A stretch of DNA of 64,000 nucleotides from Paenibacillus allorhizosphaerae (GCF_910594985.1 NZ_CAJVCE010000011.1:62001-126000), one strand, 5' to 3'. Shown: positions 54,423 to 63,921, numbered from the stretch's first letter. Numbers and translations: made by a program. The notes: a model not told the origin generated them from the sequence alone.

Positions 54423-56249
54423 CAACTTCACGTATAGATGAATTTCACCGTTCTCCGATTCCGCCCAAATCGTACCTTCATGCGACTCCATGATGCTTCT
54501 GGCAATCGCCAAGCCGAGCCCGGAGCCTCCGGTTTCCGAGGTGCGCGCGGTGTCCACGCGGTAAAACCGGTCGAACAGCTGCTCAAGCTCCTCGCGCGTC
54601 AAAGCGTCCGCTTTGTTGCTGATCCGGATGACGACATGTCCGCGATCCCTCGCCATGCCGACGGAAATGGTGCCGGGTTTGGGACTGTATTTGACGGCGT
54701 TGCTCAGCAAATTCTCGAAGACGCGAATCATCTTGTCCACATCGATAAGAACCGTGTACCGTTCGTGCGGGATGCTGCGAATAATCGTCAACTGCTGTTC
54801 TTCGCCGATCGTTACGTATTCTTCCAACAGCTGTTCCAGCACCTCATTGATGACGACGCCGCGTTTGTACATCGGCACGTCGTGATTCGACAGCTTCGTA
54901 TATTCGAACAAATCGTCAATGAGCAGTTTGAGCTTTTCCGATTTATTGTAGGCTACGCTTGCATAGGAAGCAGCCTGCTCCGGCGTTTCGTAATTTTTGT
55001 CGTGCAGCAGCCTTAAATATCCCATAATCAATGTGAGCGGCGTGCGCAAATCGTGTGAAACGTTAGTGATCAGTTCGTTCTTGACGCGTTCCGCCCGTCG
55101 TTCTTCCTCGATTTTATGCTGCAAATCTTCGACCATCATATTCATGTTTTTGGCCAGCGAGCCGAGTTCGTCCTGCGAACGTTCCACGACCCGGTAATCG
55201 AGATTGCCCGTGGCGATGATGCGCAGGCTGGAGGCTAGCTCTTCGACGTAACGCATCTTCTTTTGCGTCAAATAATAGAACAAGAAAATAAAGACGGCCA
55301 GCGCGCTCAAATACGATAGCGGGCTTTCTCCTTTCGTATAGCTGATATCCGGTTGCGGAATGCCCGATACGATTAAGTATGATTTCTGATTATTATAAGT
55401 AACGGGGTAAAAGCTGGAAAACTCGGTTCGCGAGCTAAGGTCGCGCGATTCCATGGCGTTGCGGATCACGTTATGCACGTCCACGTAGGTTTCCGGCGCA
55501 TTGTCGCTGCGGAAAATGACCCGGCCCTCCAGGTCGGTAATGACGATTTTGTACTTTTCGTTCGTCGACAGCCGTTTCACCAAATTTAGAAAGTCCCGCT
55601 TGCGCTCTTCCTGCTGCTGTCGCTTGCGCTGCTCGGCCTCGGAGTTGGAGCTGCCGCTTTGCGGTGCTTTCGGCGCAACTGCGGCACCACCGGTACCCGG
55701 TACGGTCTGCTGCGTTCCGCTGCTCGGTTGTCCCGGCGTCCCCGCGTTGGCTTGCCACGGTACGGAGCCATCGCCTTGCCCTGCTTCGCCGGCCTTCGGT
55801 TCCGTCGATGCCGGTCTGGCGGCCGCTGCCGAGGTTGATCTCGTTTGCTGCTGGACGAAAGGCAATCCGCTTTGCATTTCGCTTTGTTCTTGGGCTTCCG
55901 GCTCATCGATCTCATAACGCTGGTTGTCCGGATCGAGAATTTCGACCAAATTGCGGGCTTCGTTATCGATGCGGTTCACACCGTGCGTATAATCGATGAC
56001 CGTTTCTTTATTGATTTGGCCGAACAAAGAGGAGCTGATCCCGTAGAAAAACATGGACACGAGCAGACATAAGGCAAACGTGATCATCAGCTGCAGGCGG
56101 ATGCTGCGTTCCACTTGCGCGCGAGCCATATAATATAAATCTTGGATGAACAGCAGGAGGCTGCGCAGCAAATTAAAAGGAAACCATGTGAATGGAAAAC
56201 GTTCCAAAATCGGCTTGCGCACTTTGGGCACTTTCACCTTTTTACTCAA
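54408..56249 (-). CDS. Membrane sensor histidine kinase (HAMP, HisKA, HATPase)
   Basis: 613 residues starting at TTG 56249 inside the 3' end of the response regulator gene (8-bp overlap). Two membrane helices (about 50-75 and 310-330) flank an extracytoplasmic sensor containing a Pro/Ser/Gln/Gly-rich segment at about 125-215 that is unusually long, then HAMP, HisKA with His399 (NVSHDLRTPLTLIMG) and HATPase (GSGLGLAIARSIM). The charged N-terminal extension (SKKVKVPKVRKPILERF) is cytoplasmic. Likely envelope-stress type. Confidence 0.93.
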   Translation of the reverse strand: MSKKVKVPKVRKPILERFPFTWFPFNLLRSLLLFIQDLYYMARAQVERSIRLQLMITFALCLLVSMFFYGISSSLFGQINKETVIDYTHGVNRIDNEARNLVEILDPDNQRYEIDEPEAQEQSEMQSGLPFVQQQTRSTSAAAARPASTEPKAGEAGQGDGSVPWQANAGTPGQPSSGTQQTVPGTGGAAVAPKAPQSGSSNSEAEQRKRQQQEERKRDFLNLVKRLSTNEKYKIVITDLEGRVIFRSDNAPETYVDVHNVIRNAMESRDLSSRTEFSSFYPVTYNNQKSYLIVSGIPQPDISYTKGESPLSYLSALAVFIFLFYYLTQKKMRYVEELASSLRIIATGNLDYRVVERSQDELGSLAKNMNMMVEDLQHKIEEERRAERVKNELITNVSHDLRTPLTLIMGYLRLLHDKNYETPEQAASYASVAYNKSEKLKLLIDDLFEYTKLSNHDVPMYKRGVVINEVLEQLLEEYVTIGEEQQLTIIRSIPHERYTVLIDVDKMIRVFENLLSNAVKYSPKPGTISVGMARDRGHVVIRISNKADALTREELEQLFDRFYRVDTARTSETGGSGLGLAIARSIMESHEGTIWAESENGEIHLYVKLKLVS

Positions 56250-56934
56250 CTTTATATCCCACTCCCCAGACGGTTTTGATAAACTTCGGTTTGCGCGGAT
56301 GTTCTTCGATTTTTTCGCGGATTTTGCGGATGTGCACCATCACGGTGTTATCGGCATCGAAGTAAGCTTCTTTCCACACCGTCTCGTATATTTTCTCTAT
56401 ACTCCATACCATGCCGCGATTTCGGGCGAGCAGCTCCAGAATGGCGAATTCCCGCGGTGTCAGCTTTACGTCGCGTCCGTCTACTTTGACTTCGTGCGTC
56501 GCCGTGTTGATCGTCAGCTCGTCGATTTCGATTTCATTTTCCTTGTTCGGCTGCGGAACGTTGAGCCTTGTATACCGCCGCAGCTGCGACTTGATTCGCG
56601 CAATCAGCTCTAGCGGATTGAACGGTTTGCTCACGTAATCGTCCGCGCCGGAGCTGAGCCCGAGAATTTTATCCATATCCTGGCTTTTTGCCGACAGCAT
56701 AATGATGGGCATATTTTTTTGCTCGCGGATTTTCATGCACGCCTCGATTCCGTCCATTTTCGGCATCATAATATCAAGCACGATCAGATCGACGTTTTCT
56801 TTTTGCAGCACGCTTAACGCTTCAAGCCCGTTGCTGGCACGCAGCAGGCGATAGCCTTCATTTTTTAAGTAAATTTCCAGAAGATCGATAATCTCTTTTT
56901 CGTCATCGACCAAAAGCACCGTTTGCTCGGCCAT
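56242..56934 (-). CDS. OmpR/PhoB-family response regulator
   Basis: 230 residues from ATG 56934 with GAAGGAGGGG upstream. Receiver with Asp54 (LIVLDIMMPKMD) and Lys in DYVSKPFNP, then an OmpR winged helix (VDGRDVKLTPREFAILELLA, HIRKIREKIEEHPRKP, TVWGVGYKVE). Overlaps the sensor kinase gene, so the two are a pair. Confidence 0.95.
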   Translation of the reverse strand: MAEQTVLLVDDEKEIIDLLEIYLKNEGYRLLRASNGLEALSVLQKENVDLIVLDIMMPKMDGIEACMKIREQKNMPIIMLSAKSQDMDKILGLSSGADDYVSKPFNPLELIARIKSQLRRYTRLNVPQPNKENEIEIDELTINTATHEVKVDGRDVKLTPREFAILELLARNRGMVWSIEKIYETVWKEAYFDADNTVMVHIRKIREKIEEHPRKPKFIKTVWGVGYKVE

Positions 56935-57419
56935 CGACGCCCCTCCTTCTTGCGAATCCAATCTGTAAATCAACAGAATATCACTCTCGATGTTGGTTGA
57001 CAATTGCGTTACTGTGCTTAGTATAGCCCCAATATCTTAACGGATGAATACCGCAAATCTTAAAACATTCTTAAAACGCCCCTTGCAACATTTCTTTCCT
57101 CGTAAAAAATCCATTTTCATAGATTGGCATACAAACAATGAACGCAAATCCTCATACAATAGTTACATGAAAGGAGGTAGATTCGCTATCGCTTCGGGGA
57201 GAGGATCGGCGATTGATCGGGTGAAGCCTCGGGTCTGCGTTTTTTCATCAGGAATGACCATTGTACAGACACCCATCGGCAGCACGAGGAATACACAAGA
57301 ATTAGATTATTATCTCGCTGAATGTTCAATATATAAGTATTTCTTATGAAACTGTTAAAAAAAAATGATGCCGTCAAAGGAAGTCCGATGTAACGGGCTG
57401 CGGCAGGGAGGATTATTCG
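56935..57419. other. Intergenic region between two-component operon and cysteine dioxygenase gene
   Basis: 485 bp with no convincing gene. The plus strand holds CATACAAT (57153-57160), close to a sigma-E -10, followed by GAAAGGAGG and a roughly 60-codon open frame 57167-57349 that has no proper start after that ribosome binding site. Considered non-coding or a very weak candidate. Confidence 0.35.
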
Positions 57420-57911
57420 ATGGATTGGAAATTATCGATGGAAAAAGCGCTGCAGGAGGCGGTGTGGCCGTCCGTACAGCAGCTCAAGTCAGCGATTGAA
57501 GCGCTCAACATATCGGTGGAGAAAGTATCCGGCGCGATTGCGAATCCGGGCAGTCTGCCGTACGGGCGCACCTTGTTGTACCACACCCCCGATACGGAAG
57601 CCGTTCTTGTTCACTTGCCGCAAGGCCGTGAAACGTATATTCACGATCACGGCTTTTCGATCGGCTGCGCCAAGGTGCTGGAAGGAACGATCGCCAACCG
57701 GATTTTCCGGGTCGACGCCTATGGTTATCCGGTGTATGCGGGAGAGACGATTCTGGAGCCGGGCAGCTTCTATTCTTCGCCCAAAGGTCAAATTCATCAG
57801 CTTCGCAACGTCGGGTTCGGCCGGGCGGTTTCGTTTCATTTGTACGCTCCGGCGCTGAGCGGAGTAAAAAATTATTACCCTTACGAGCAGGTGCTCGATT
57901 TTGTCATCTGA
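57420..57911 (+). CDS. Cysteine dioxygenase-like cupin
   Basis: 163 residues, ATG preceded by GCAGGGAGGATTATTCG. Cupin with the three iron histidines readable as IHDHGFS (two), and later IHQLRN, plus PYGRTLLYHT before them; matches the type I cysteine dioxygenases that oxidise cysteine to cysteine sulfinate. A Cys near the conserved CAKVLEG position may correspond to the cross-link Cys of the mammalian type; this is a guess. Followed by a strong terminator. Confidence 0.85.
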   Translation: MDWKLSMEKALQEAVWPSVQQLKSAIEALNISVEKVSGAIANPGSLPYGRTLLYHTPDTEAVLVHLPQGRETYIHDHGFSIGCAKVLEGTIANRIFRVDAYGYPVYAGETILEPGSFYSSPKGQIHQLRNVGFGRAVSFHLYAPALSGVKNYYPYEQVLDFVI

Positions 57912-57922
57912 TAATGGACCCG

Positions 57923-57974
57923 TCTCCTGTATGCTTGCCGGCATTTCGGTGCCGAAGTACAGGAGATTTTTTTT
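57923..57974 (+). terminator. Intrinsic terminator after the dioxygenase gene
   Basis: CTCCTGTA/TACAGGAG with an inner stem and a run of eight T. Confidence 0.85.
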
Positions 57975-58078
57975 GCCTGACCGCCTAGGAGCGGGAGAAC
58001 AATTAATTTCGGTGCCGGCGCAACTTATTTGCCTGTAAATGCGTCCATTTCTAAAAAAAGGAAGGGATCATATGCGTT

Positions 58079-59320
58079 ATGCTGAAAAATTGGTTTTTGC
58101 CCGTTATGGCGGCTGTCCTCGTCCTTTGTTCCGGCTGCAGCGAGCCGGCTGCCCGGTCCATGCTGGCCGAGCGAAGCTATAAGCCGTCAGAGCTGGATTC
58201 CCGTATCGTTCAGGCGAGCAACGCCTTCGGTTTGCGGCTGCATCAGGCGGCGGTGAAGGCGAAGCCGGACGCCAATGTATTTTTATCGCCGGCCAGCGTA
58301 TCGATGGCATTGACGATGGCTTACAACGGGGCTGGCGATTCGACGCGGGAAGCGATGGCAAAGGCGCTGCAGCTGCAGGGGCTGCCGATCGACGATATAA
58401 ACCGGGCCGAGCGAGTATGGAAAGACTTGCTGGAACACCAGGGGGCGGGCGTACAGCTTTCGATTGCGAATTCTCTCTGGACGCGGAAGGGAAAGCCGCT
58501 CCTGGAAGGATTTTTGCAAAAAAACCGCGAGTATTACGGAGCGGAGGTCATCCCGATCGATTTTGCAAGTTCGCGCGCGGCGGGGACGATCAACAGTTGG
58601 GTGAAGAAGCATACGAACGGCAAAATCGAGCGGATCGTGGACGATAAGCCGGATGAGCAGACGATGCTCATGCTGGTGAACGCCGTTTGGTTTAAAGGAC
58701 AATGGACGCGGCCGTTCCATGAATCGGCGACGGTTCCGGGCAGCTTCTTCACATCGCCCGGCGCATCCCGGCAAGTGCCGATGATGGTGCAGTCCGGCAG
58801 CTTCGAATATATGCAGGAAGCCGGCTTTCAAGCCGTTCGGCTGCCTTACGGGAAAGAAGAGAATATGGCCATGCTGCTCTTTTTGCCGGAGGAAGGGGCG
58901 GGGCTGGACAGCCTGCAGTCGAAGTTGTGGAACGAAACGGAGCTATGGAACCGGCCGTTTCCGCAGCAGCAGGGCGTGCTGGAGCTGCCGCGATTTAAGA
59001 TGGAGTACGGCGAGCGGCTGAACGATACGCTGAAATCGCTTGGCATGAGCGAGCCGTTCGATCCGCTCAAAGCCGATTTTTCCGGAATGGCGCCGGTACC
59101 TCCGCGGTTTGCGATCAACGAGGTTATACATAAGACGTATGTGGACGTGAATGAGAAGGGAACAGAGGCTGCTGCCGTCACATCCGTCGGGATGGCAGGC
59201 TCCGCGCCTCCCAAAGACAAGTTCAGGATGACGGTGAACCGCCCCTTCGTTATGGCGATACAGGACCGGGAAACCGGCAGCTTGCTGTTTCTCGGCACCG
59301 TCCGCGATCCGGTCTCCTGA
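58079..59320 (+). CDS. Lipoprotein serpin
   Basis: 413 residues. Lipobox VLCSGC with lipidated Cys20, then a complete serpin fold (FGLRLHQAAVKAK, NVFLSPASVSMALTMAYNGA, NAVWFKGQWTRPF, and the C-terminal NRPFVMAIQDRETGSLLFLG). The reactive-centre hinge EKGTEAAAVTSVGMAG keeps the small residues needed for loop insertion, so inhibitory activity is plausible; the P1 residue cannot be fixed. Surface-attached protease inhibitor is the likely role. Start ATG 58079, AAGGAAGGGA about 11 bases upstream. Confidence 0.92.
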   Translation: MLKNWFLPVMAAVLVLCSGCSEPAARSMLAERSYKPSELDSRIVQASNAFGLRLHQAAVKAKPDANVFLSPASVSMALTMAYNGAGDSTREAMAKALQLQGLPIDDINRAERVWKDLLEHQGAGVQLSIANSLWTRKGKPLLEGFLQKNREYYGAEVIPIDFASSRAAGTINSWVKKHTNGKIERIVDDKPDEQTMLMLVNAVWFKGQWTRPFHESATVPGSFFTSPGASRQVPMMVQSGSFEYMQEAGFQAVRLPYGKEENMAMLLFLPEEGAGLDSLQSKLWNETELWNRPFPQQQGVLELPRFKMEYGERLNDTLKSLGMSEPFDPLKADFSGMAPVPPRFAINEVIHKTYVDVNEKGTEAAAVTSVGMAGSAPPKDKFRMTVNRPFVMAIQDRETGSLLFLGTVRDPVS

Positions 59321-59382
59321 ATCGAGCGTGGGGGAGCGAAAGGCTGTTCGTTGGATGAATGAAAAAAATGGAAAAAATGTTC

Positions 59383-59411
59383 TTGTCATGCCTGACATCA
59401 CATGCTAATAT
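59383..59411 (+). promoter_or_regulatory. Promoter of the ABC-2 exporter operon
   Basis: TTGTCA (59383-59388), 17 bp, TAATAT (59406-59411). Predicted start near 59418, giving a leader of about 225 nt. Confidence 0.65.
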
Positions 59412-59417
59412 ATTCAA

Positions 59418-59643
59418 ATAATTAGTGGAAGGGCTTCTAGGGATCCGACGGGCGACCGGGCGAACCGAGCGAAGCCGGGCGCAGTTCGATAGAAGCGCTA
59501 CAGCGACGTTGCAGCCGCACCTCGATCAATACGAGGTCGGCTGTCAACAAGGTATAGAAGACCTCGTGCAAGTTCCGCCGTTAATCACGGTGAGGACAGT
59601 GCGAGGTCTTTTCTGCTTTAGCAGAAGAAAGGAGCATGGGGAA
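59418..59643 (+). promoter_or_regulatory. Riboswitch-like attenuator leader of the ABC-2 operon
   Basis: A first domain is closed by GGCTTC (59432-59437) with GAAGCC (59471-59476) and contains CTAGGGATCCG (59437-59447), reminiscent of ykkC-class riboswitches. Hairpin GTTG-AGCCG-CCTCG/CGAGG-CGGCT-CAAC (59508-59548) comes next. Terminator-type stem AAGACCTCG (59558-59566)/CGAGGTCTT (59602-59610) with a T-rich tail follows. The 3' arm of the hairpin (CGAGGTC, 59532-59538) can pair instead with GACCTCG (59560-59566), giving an antiterminator. Class and ligand not identified. Confidence 0.6.
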
Positions 59644-60636
59644 ATGAAAGCGATAGGCGTGCGGGGATTGACGAAGCGGTTTGCGGTCAAGCGAAAAGAA
59701 GAAGGACTGCTCGGCAGTATGCGTTCTTTGTTCCGGCCGCAATATGCCGAAAAGGCGGCGGTACAAGGGATCGATCTGGAGGTGGAGCGGGGAGAGACGC
59801 TTGCTTTTCTCGGACCGAACGGAGCGGGCAAGTCGACGACGATCAAGATGCTGACCGGCATCCTGCATCCGACCGAAGGAAGCGCAGAGGTGCTCGGGCT
59901 TTGCCCGTGGAAAGAGCGCGGCCGTCTCGCTTACCGGATCGGCTCCGTCTTCGGCCAAAAATCGCAGCTGTGGTACCACTTGCCGCCGATCGATTCTTTC
60001 GAGCTGATGAGCCGCATATACGAGCTCAAGCGAAGCGACTACTACGCCCGGCGGGATGAGCTGGTCCAGCGCTTCGAGCTGGAGCCGTACCTGCATACGC
60101 CGGTTCGCAAGCTGTCGCTCGGCGAGCGGATGCGCTGCGAGGTGGCGGCGGCGATGCTGCACCGGCCGCAAATTTTGTTTCTCGACGAGCCGACGATCGG
60201 GCTCGACGTGGTGGTGAAGCAGAAGATTCGCGAACTCATCCTTCACATGAACCGGGAGGAAGGAACGACCGTGTTCCTCACGTCGCATGATGCGGGCGAT
60301 ATCGAGCAGTTGTGCCGCCGGGCCGTCGTGATCAACTACGGGCAGGCGATCTTTGACGACACCGTCGAGGCGATGAAACGCGAGCTGCTTACAGACAAAA
60401 CGATCCGGCTGCAGCTGCTTGAGCCGGGCATGCCGTTTCACTTCGGCGGCACGCGGGTGCTGAGTCAGACGGATCGCGGGCTTCACCTGTCGGTGGAGAC
60501 GCGTTGCGCCTCGATGGAGGAAGTGCTCGCGCACCTCGTCCAGCACTACCGCGTATCCGACATTACGATTGAGGACCCGCCGATGGAGCGGATCATTACG
60601 CATATTTACGCGAAGGAAGAAGGCGGTGCTTCATGA
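59644..60636 (+). CDS. ABC exporter ATPase (ABC-2 type)
   Basis: 330 residues from ATG 59644 (AAAGGAG nine bases upstream). Walker A GPNGAGKSTT, Q-loop region, signature KLSLGERMRCEV, Walker B ILFLDEPTIGLD and H-loop LTSHDAGD, plus a regulatory C-terminal extension. Ends 4 bp into the first permease gene. With the two permease genes downstream it forms a complete exporter. Confidence 0.94.
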   Translation: MKAIGVRGLTKRFAVKRKEEGLLGSMRSLFRPQYAEKAAVQGIDLEVERGETLAFLGPNGAGKSTTIKMLTGILHPTEGSAEVLGLCPWKERGRLAYRIGSVFGQKSQLWYHLPPIDSFELMSRIYELKRSDYYARRDELVQRFELEPYLHTPVRKLSLGERMRCEVAAAMLHRPQILFLDEPTIGLDVVVKQKIRELILHMNREEGTTVFLTSHDAGDIEQLCRRAVVINYGQAIFDDTVEAMKRELLTDKTIRLQLLEPGMPFHFGGTRVLSQTDRGLHLSVETRCASMEEVLAHLVQHYRVSDITIEDPPMERIITHIYAKEEGGAS

Positions 60637-61430
60637 GAACGAAGGCGCTCAAGTATACGGCGGTCGGCCGCATCAGCTTGCGTAATCATTTTGCCTACGT
60701 CTACGACTTTCTCGTTCGCTCGATTTTTCTGGTCGTCGTGATGTACATCTTTATTCAGCTCTGGCAAACTACATTTCAAGGGGAAGGCAAACCGCTGATC
60801 GAAGGCTACAGTTTTCGCCAAATCATCTGGTATATCTTGTTTGCGGAGTCGCTAACGATGGCGTTCCCCAGCCTGGCGATTCGGATCGAGGAGGAAGTCA
60901 AGAGCGGCGATGTCGGCTACAAGCTGATGAAACCGTTCAGTTATATCGGCTATCATTACGTATCCTACGTGAGCGAAGTATATGTACGCTTGGCGGTGAA
61001 TTTTACGGTCGGCTGCACGCTCGGCATAGCGGTATTCGGGTTTCCTTCCTTCGGTATGGGCTGGGCTGGATTTTTCATCATGAGCTTCGGATCGATCACG
61101 GTCAACTTCCTTCTCGGGATGACGCTTGCGCTTTGCGCCTTCTGGGTGGAGGAAACGCGAGGGCTCGAATTCGTGTACAACAAACTGCTATTCACCGTTG
61201 GAGGGATGCTGATGCCGCTGGAGCTTTTCCCCGAAGCGCTGCAGCAAGTATGCAAGTGGCTGCCGTTTCAGGCTGTGCTTTACTTTTCGGCCAAAACGGC
61301 CGTCCGGTGGGAGGACGTGGACCTCGTTTCGATGCTTGCTGTGCAGTGGGCTTGGGTGACTGGTCTTGTGCTGGTTGTCGCCTGGGTGTACCGGCGCGGC
61401 GTCCGCAAGCTCAATGTCAACGGGGGCTAA
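60633..61430 (+). CDS. ABC-2 family permease (first)
   Basis: 265 residues, about six membrane helices (FLVRSIFLVVVMYIFIQLW, GWAGFFIMSFGSITVNFLLG), DUF990/ABC-2-like. Starts 4 bp before the end of the ATPase gene. The substrate is not apparent. Confidence 0.88.
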   Translation: MRTKALKYTAVGRISLRNHFAYVYDFLVRSIFLVVVMYIFIQLWQTTFQGEGKPLIEGYSFRQIIWYILFAESLTMAFPSLAIRIEEEVKSGDVGYKLMKPFSYIGYHYVSYVSEVYVRLAVNFTVGCTLGIAVFGFPSFGMGWAGFFIMSFGSITVNFLLGMTLALCAFWVEETRGLEFVYNKLLFTVGGMLMPLELFPEALQQVCKWLPFQAVLYFSAKTAVRWEDVDLVSMLAVQWAWVTGLVLVVAWVYRRGVRKLNVNGG

Positions 61431-61493
61431 GCCGGTGATGATATACGGGAGCATGGAGGCAATCATAGCTCATAGCAAGGGGAGATGGAAGCG

Positions 61494-62309
61494 ATGGTCA
61501 CATTGACGCATGCCGCACGAAAAAGCACAAGGCTGCTTCAGTTCATATGGACGTGTTGGAAGCTGAATGTCGCGGGGGCGATGGAGTTCCGGCTCAGCTT
61601 CCTGATGACGGCCGGCATGATGATGGTCAACAATATGGTATGGATTTTGTTTTGGGGCATTTATTTTCAGCGATTCCAGGTGGTGAACGGCTGGACGCTG
61701 CACGATGTCATGATGATGTGGGCCGTAAGCGCCGGCGGTTTCGGCTTGTCGGCCGTATTGTTCGGCAACGCCTATCGGCTTGCCTCGCTTGTTGCCGGGG
61801 GACAGCTCGACGTATATTTATCGCAGCCGAAGCCGGTTTTGCTGCACCTGCTGATCAGCCGAATGTCGGTTTCGGCGATAGGCGACGTACTGTTCGCGCT
61901 GGTGCTGTACGGCCTGTTCGGCAATTTGACGGCGATCGGCCTAATCAAGTTCGGACTGGCGCTGCTCATCACGATGCTGATCTTTCTCTTCTTTGCCGTA
62001 GGGGCGCAGTCGCTTGCGTTTTACATGGGCAACGCGGAGGGGATCGGCCAGCAGCTGTTCAATGCGGTTTTGACCTTCTCGACTTATCCGACGAGCATAT
62101 TTAAAGGCTGGGGGCGGCTTATTTTGTTTACCGTGCTGCCCGCCGGATTCGTCAGCTACCTGCCGATCGGACTGCTCCGGGAGACGGATGTGGCGTTTCT
62201 GTTGGCGGCGCTCGGCATGACACTGCTGCTTACGGCAGGGGGATTGTGGTTCTTCCATAGAGGTCTGCGGCGCTATAGCTCGGGAAACATGACAGTGCTG
62301 CGGATGTAA
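61494..62309 (+). CDS. ABC-2 family permease (second)
   Basis: 271 residues from ATG 61494, nine bases after AAGGGGAG (ATG 61485 would be too close). About six helices (MEFRLSFLMTAGMMMVNNMV, LLITMLIFLFFAVGAQSLAF). Diverged from the first permease; together they should form the heterodimeric channel. Confidence 0.88.
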   Translation: MVTLTHAARKSTRLLQFIWTCWKLNVAGAMEFRLSFLMTAGMMMVNNMVWILFWGIYFQRFQVVNGWTLHDVMMMWAVSAGGFGLSAVLFGNAYRLASLVAGGQLDVYLSQPKPVLLHLLISRMSVSAIGDVLFALVLYGLFGNLTAIGLIKFGLALLITMLIFLFFAVGAQSLAFYMGNAEGIGQQLFNAVLTFSTYPTSIFKGWGRLILFTVLPAGFVSYLPIGLLRETDVAFLLAALGMTLLLTAGGLWFFHRGLRRYSSGNMTVLRM

Positions 62310-62433
62310 GGTTTTCTAACTTTTTTCTGGATATTGTGACAAAGGTTCTATACTTGTTTGGTATTTTTAGGTATAATGAGGGAACCAACAAGTCCTATAA
62401 AGGATCGCGTATGTCGAAAAAGGAGACCACCCT

Positions 62434-62892
62434 ATGAAGGCTGAGTTAATCAATCCGTTTCTCGAGTCTGCTAGAGTTGTTATCGAGCAAGTCGCCAATG
62501 TCAGACCGAGTACCGGCCAATTGGGCATTAAAGATGTGAAGTTTTCGGAAAGATACTTGTGGATCATGATCGGTATGACGGGACAAATGCAAGGCGATAT
62601 CGTCTTCGGGCTGCACGAGGAAGTGGCGCTGCGAATGGTGTCCGCCATGATGGGGGGATATGCCATCACGCAAATGGACGAAATGAGCAAGAGTGCGATT
62701 TCCGAGCTTGGCAATATGATCAGCGGAAATGCAAGTACGATGCTGTACAATCAGGGCGTACACGTGGACATCACGCCGCCGAAGCTGATGCACTCGGAAC
62801 TATTCGACGGATTCGCCGTGAAGAAAGCGCTAACGATTCCGCTGATTATGGACGGGATCGGTGAGCTTGATATTCAAGTTCTAATTGCATAG
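62434..62892 (+). CDS. cheX: CheX-type CheY-P phosphatase
   Basis: 152 residues, AAAGGAG upstream of the ATG. Contains the CheX/CheC signature helix SAISELGNMISGNAST with ExxN, the CheY-P phosphatase site. Single ExxN fits CheX rather than CheC. No flagellar cluster is adjacent; the single-domain receiver at 17683 is a possible partner. Confidence 0.9.
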   Translation: MKAELINPFLESARVVIEQVANVRPSTGQLGIKDVKFSERYLWIMIGMTGQMQGDIVFGLHEEVALRMVSAMMGGYAITQMDEMSKSAISELGNMISGNASTMLYNQGVHVDITPPKLMHSELFDGFAVKKALTIPLIMDGIGELDIQVLIA

Positions 62893-62923
62893 TTGAAATG
62901 GGGAATCGATAACGTGTAATCTG

Positions 62924-62971
62924 AAAGCGAAGGGTTCCGGACCTCCATGTCCGGGAGCCGTCGCTTTTTTG
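62924..62971 (+). terminator. Intrinsic terminator after cheX
   Basis: AAAGCGA...CGGAC/GTCCG...TCGCTT with TTTTTT. Confidence 0.8.
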
Positions 62972-63046
62972 CGTTGGATTCATGCCGGCAGGACGGGCAT
63001 GACGAATATCGGACATGAGACGATACGGCAAATAGGGGGCTATTCC

Positions 63047-63823
63047 ATGTCTTTTGAAGGGAAAATCGCAGTGATTACCGGGGCTTCCAGCGGGATCGGC
63101 GCGCTTATGGCGCAGATGCTAGCGGCACGCGGCGCGATACCGATTTTGATGGCGAGGTCGGAGCGCAAGCTGGCGGAGGTTGCCGGAACGATAAAAGGGA
63201 CGCATGACGTATACGTGCTCGATGTCACCTCGGCGGATCAGGTGGCGCAAACGATGGAGAAAGTGATCGCCGGACACGGGCGAATCGACATCCTGATCAA
63301 CAACGCCGGATACGGGGTGTTCGAGCCGTTCGTAACGGCGTCATTGGATGAATTCGAGCAGATGATGGACGTGAACTACATGGGTACGGTCCGCTGCACG
63401 AAAGCGGTGCTGCCGCACATGCTGAAGCGGGGCAGCGGGCATATCGTCAACATTGCGTCGATGGCGGGCAAGATCGGCTCCGCCAAGTCGAGCGGTTATT
63501 CGGCGACCAAGCATGCGGTGCTCGGGATGACGAACTGCTTGCGGCAGGAACTGGTCGGCACGGGGGTGCATCTGTCGGCCGTCAATCCCGGACCGATCGA
63601 TACGCCGTTTTTCGATAAAGCGGATCCGTCAGGCAACTACGTGAAAAATGTCAAATGGTTCATGCTGAAGCCGGAGCGCGTGGCCGCGCAAGTGCTAGCC
63701 GCTATCGAGCGCCGCATCCCTGAAGTCAATACACCGCTCATGGCGGCGTCCGGCGTGAAGCTGTACCAGCTGTTTCCCCGTCTGTTCGACCGGATCGCTT
63801 ATAAACTGCTGAACAAGAAGTGA
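63047..63823 (+). CDS. SDR-family NAD(P)-dependent oxidoreductase
   Basis: 258 residues from ATG 63047 with TAGGGGGC upstream. Cofactor motif VITGASSGIGALMAQ, NNAG (ILINNAGYGVFEPF), catalytic Ser and YSATK. Substrate unknown; probably a 3-ketoacyl or aldehyde/ketone reductase. Confidence 0.94.
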   Translation: MSFEGKIAVITGASSGIGALMAQMLAARGAIPILMARSERKLAEVAGTIKGTHDVYVLDVTSADQVAQTMEKVIAGHGRIDILINNAGYGVFEPFVTASLDEFEQMMDVNYMGTVRCTKAVLPHMLKRGSGHIVNIASMAGKIGSAKSSGYSATKHAVLGMTNCLRQELVGTGVHLSAVNPGPIDTPFFDKADPSGNYVKNVKWFMLKPERVAAQVLAAIERRIPEVNTPLMAASGVKLYQLFPRLFDRIAYKLLNKK

Positions 63824-63921
63824 GGCGCGTCTTGAACCGGCAAAATACGCAGATTACGGCAATAACGGGGAAACTCGCGAAGATGATTGTATAATATTCC
63901 ATGAAAGTAGAGGGACGGATG

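Noticed and set aside
57044-57349. Possible small protein 57044-57349
   Set aside because: Start lacks a ribosome binding site in the right place and the product has no family look. CATACAAT alone is not enough to call a sigma-E gene.
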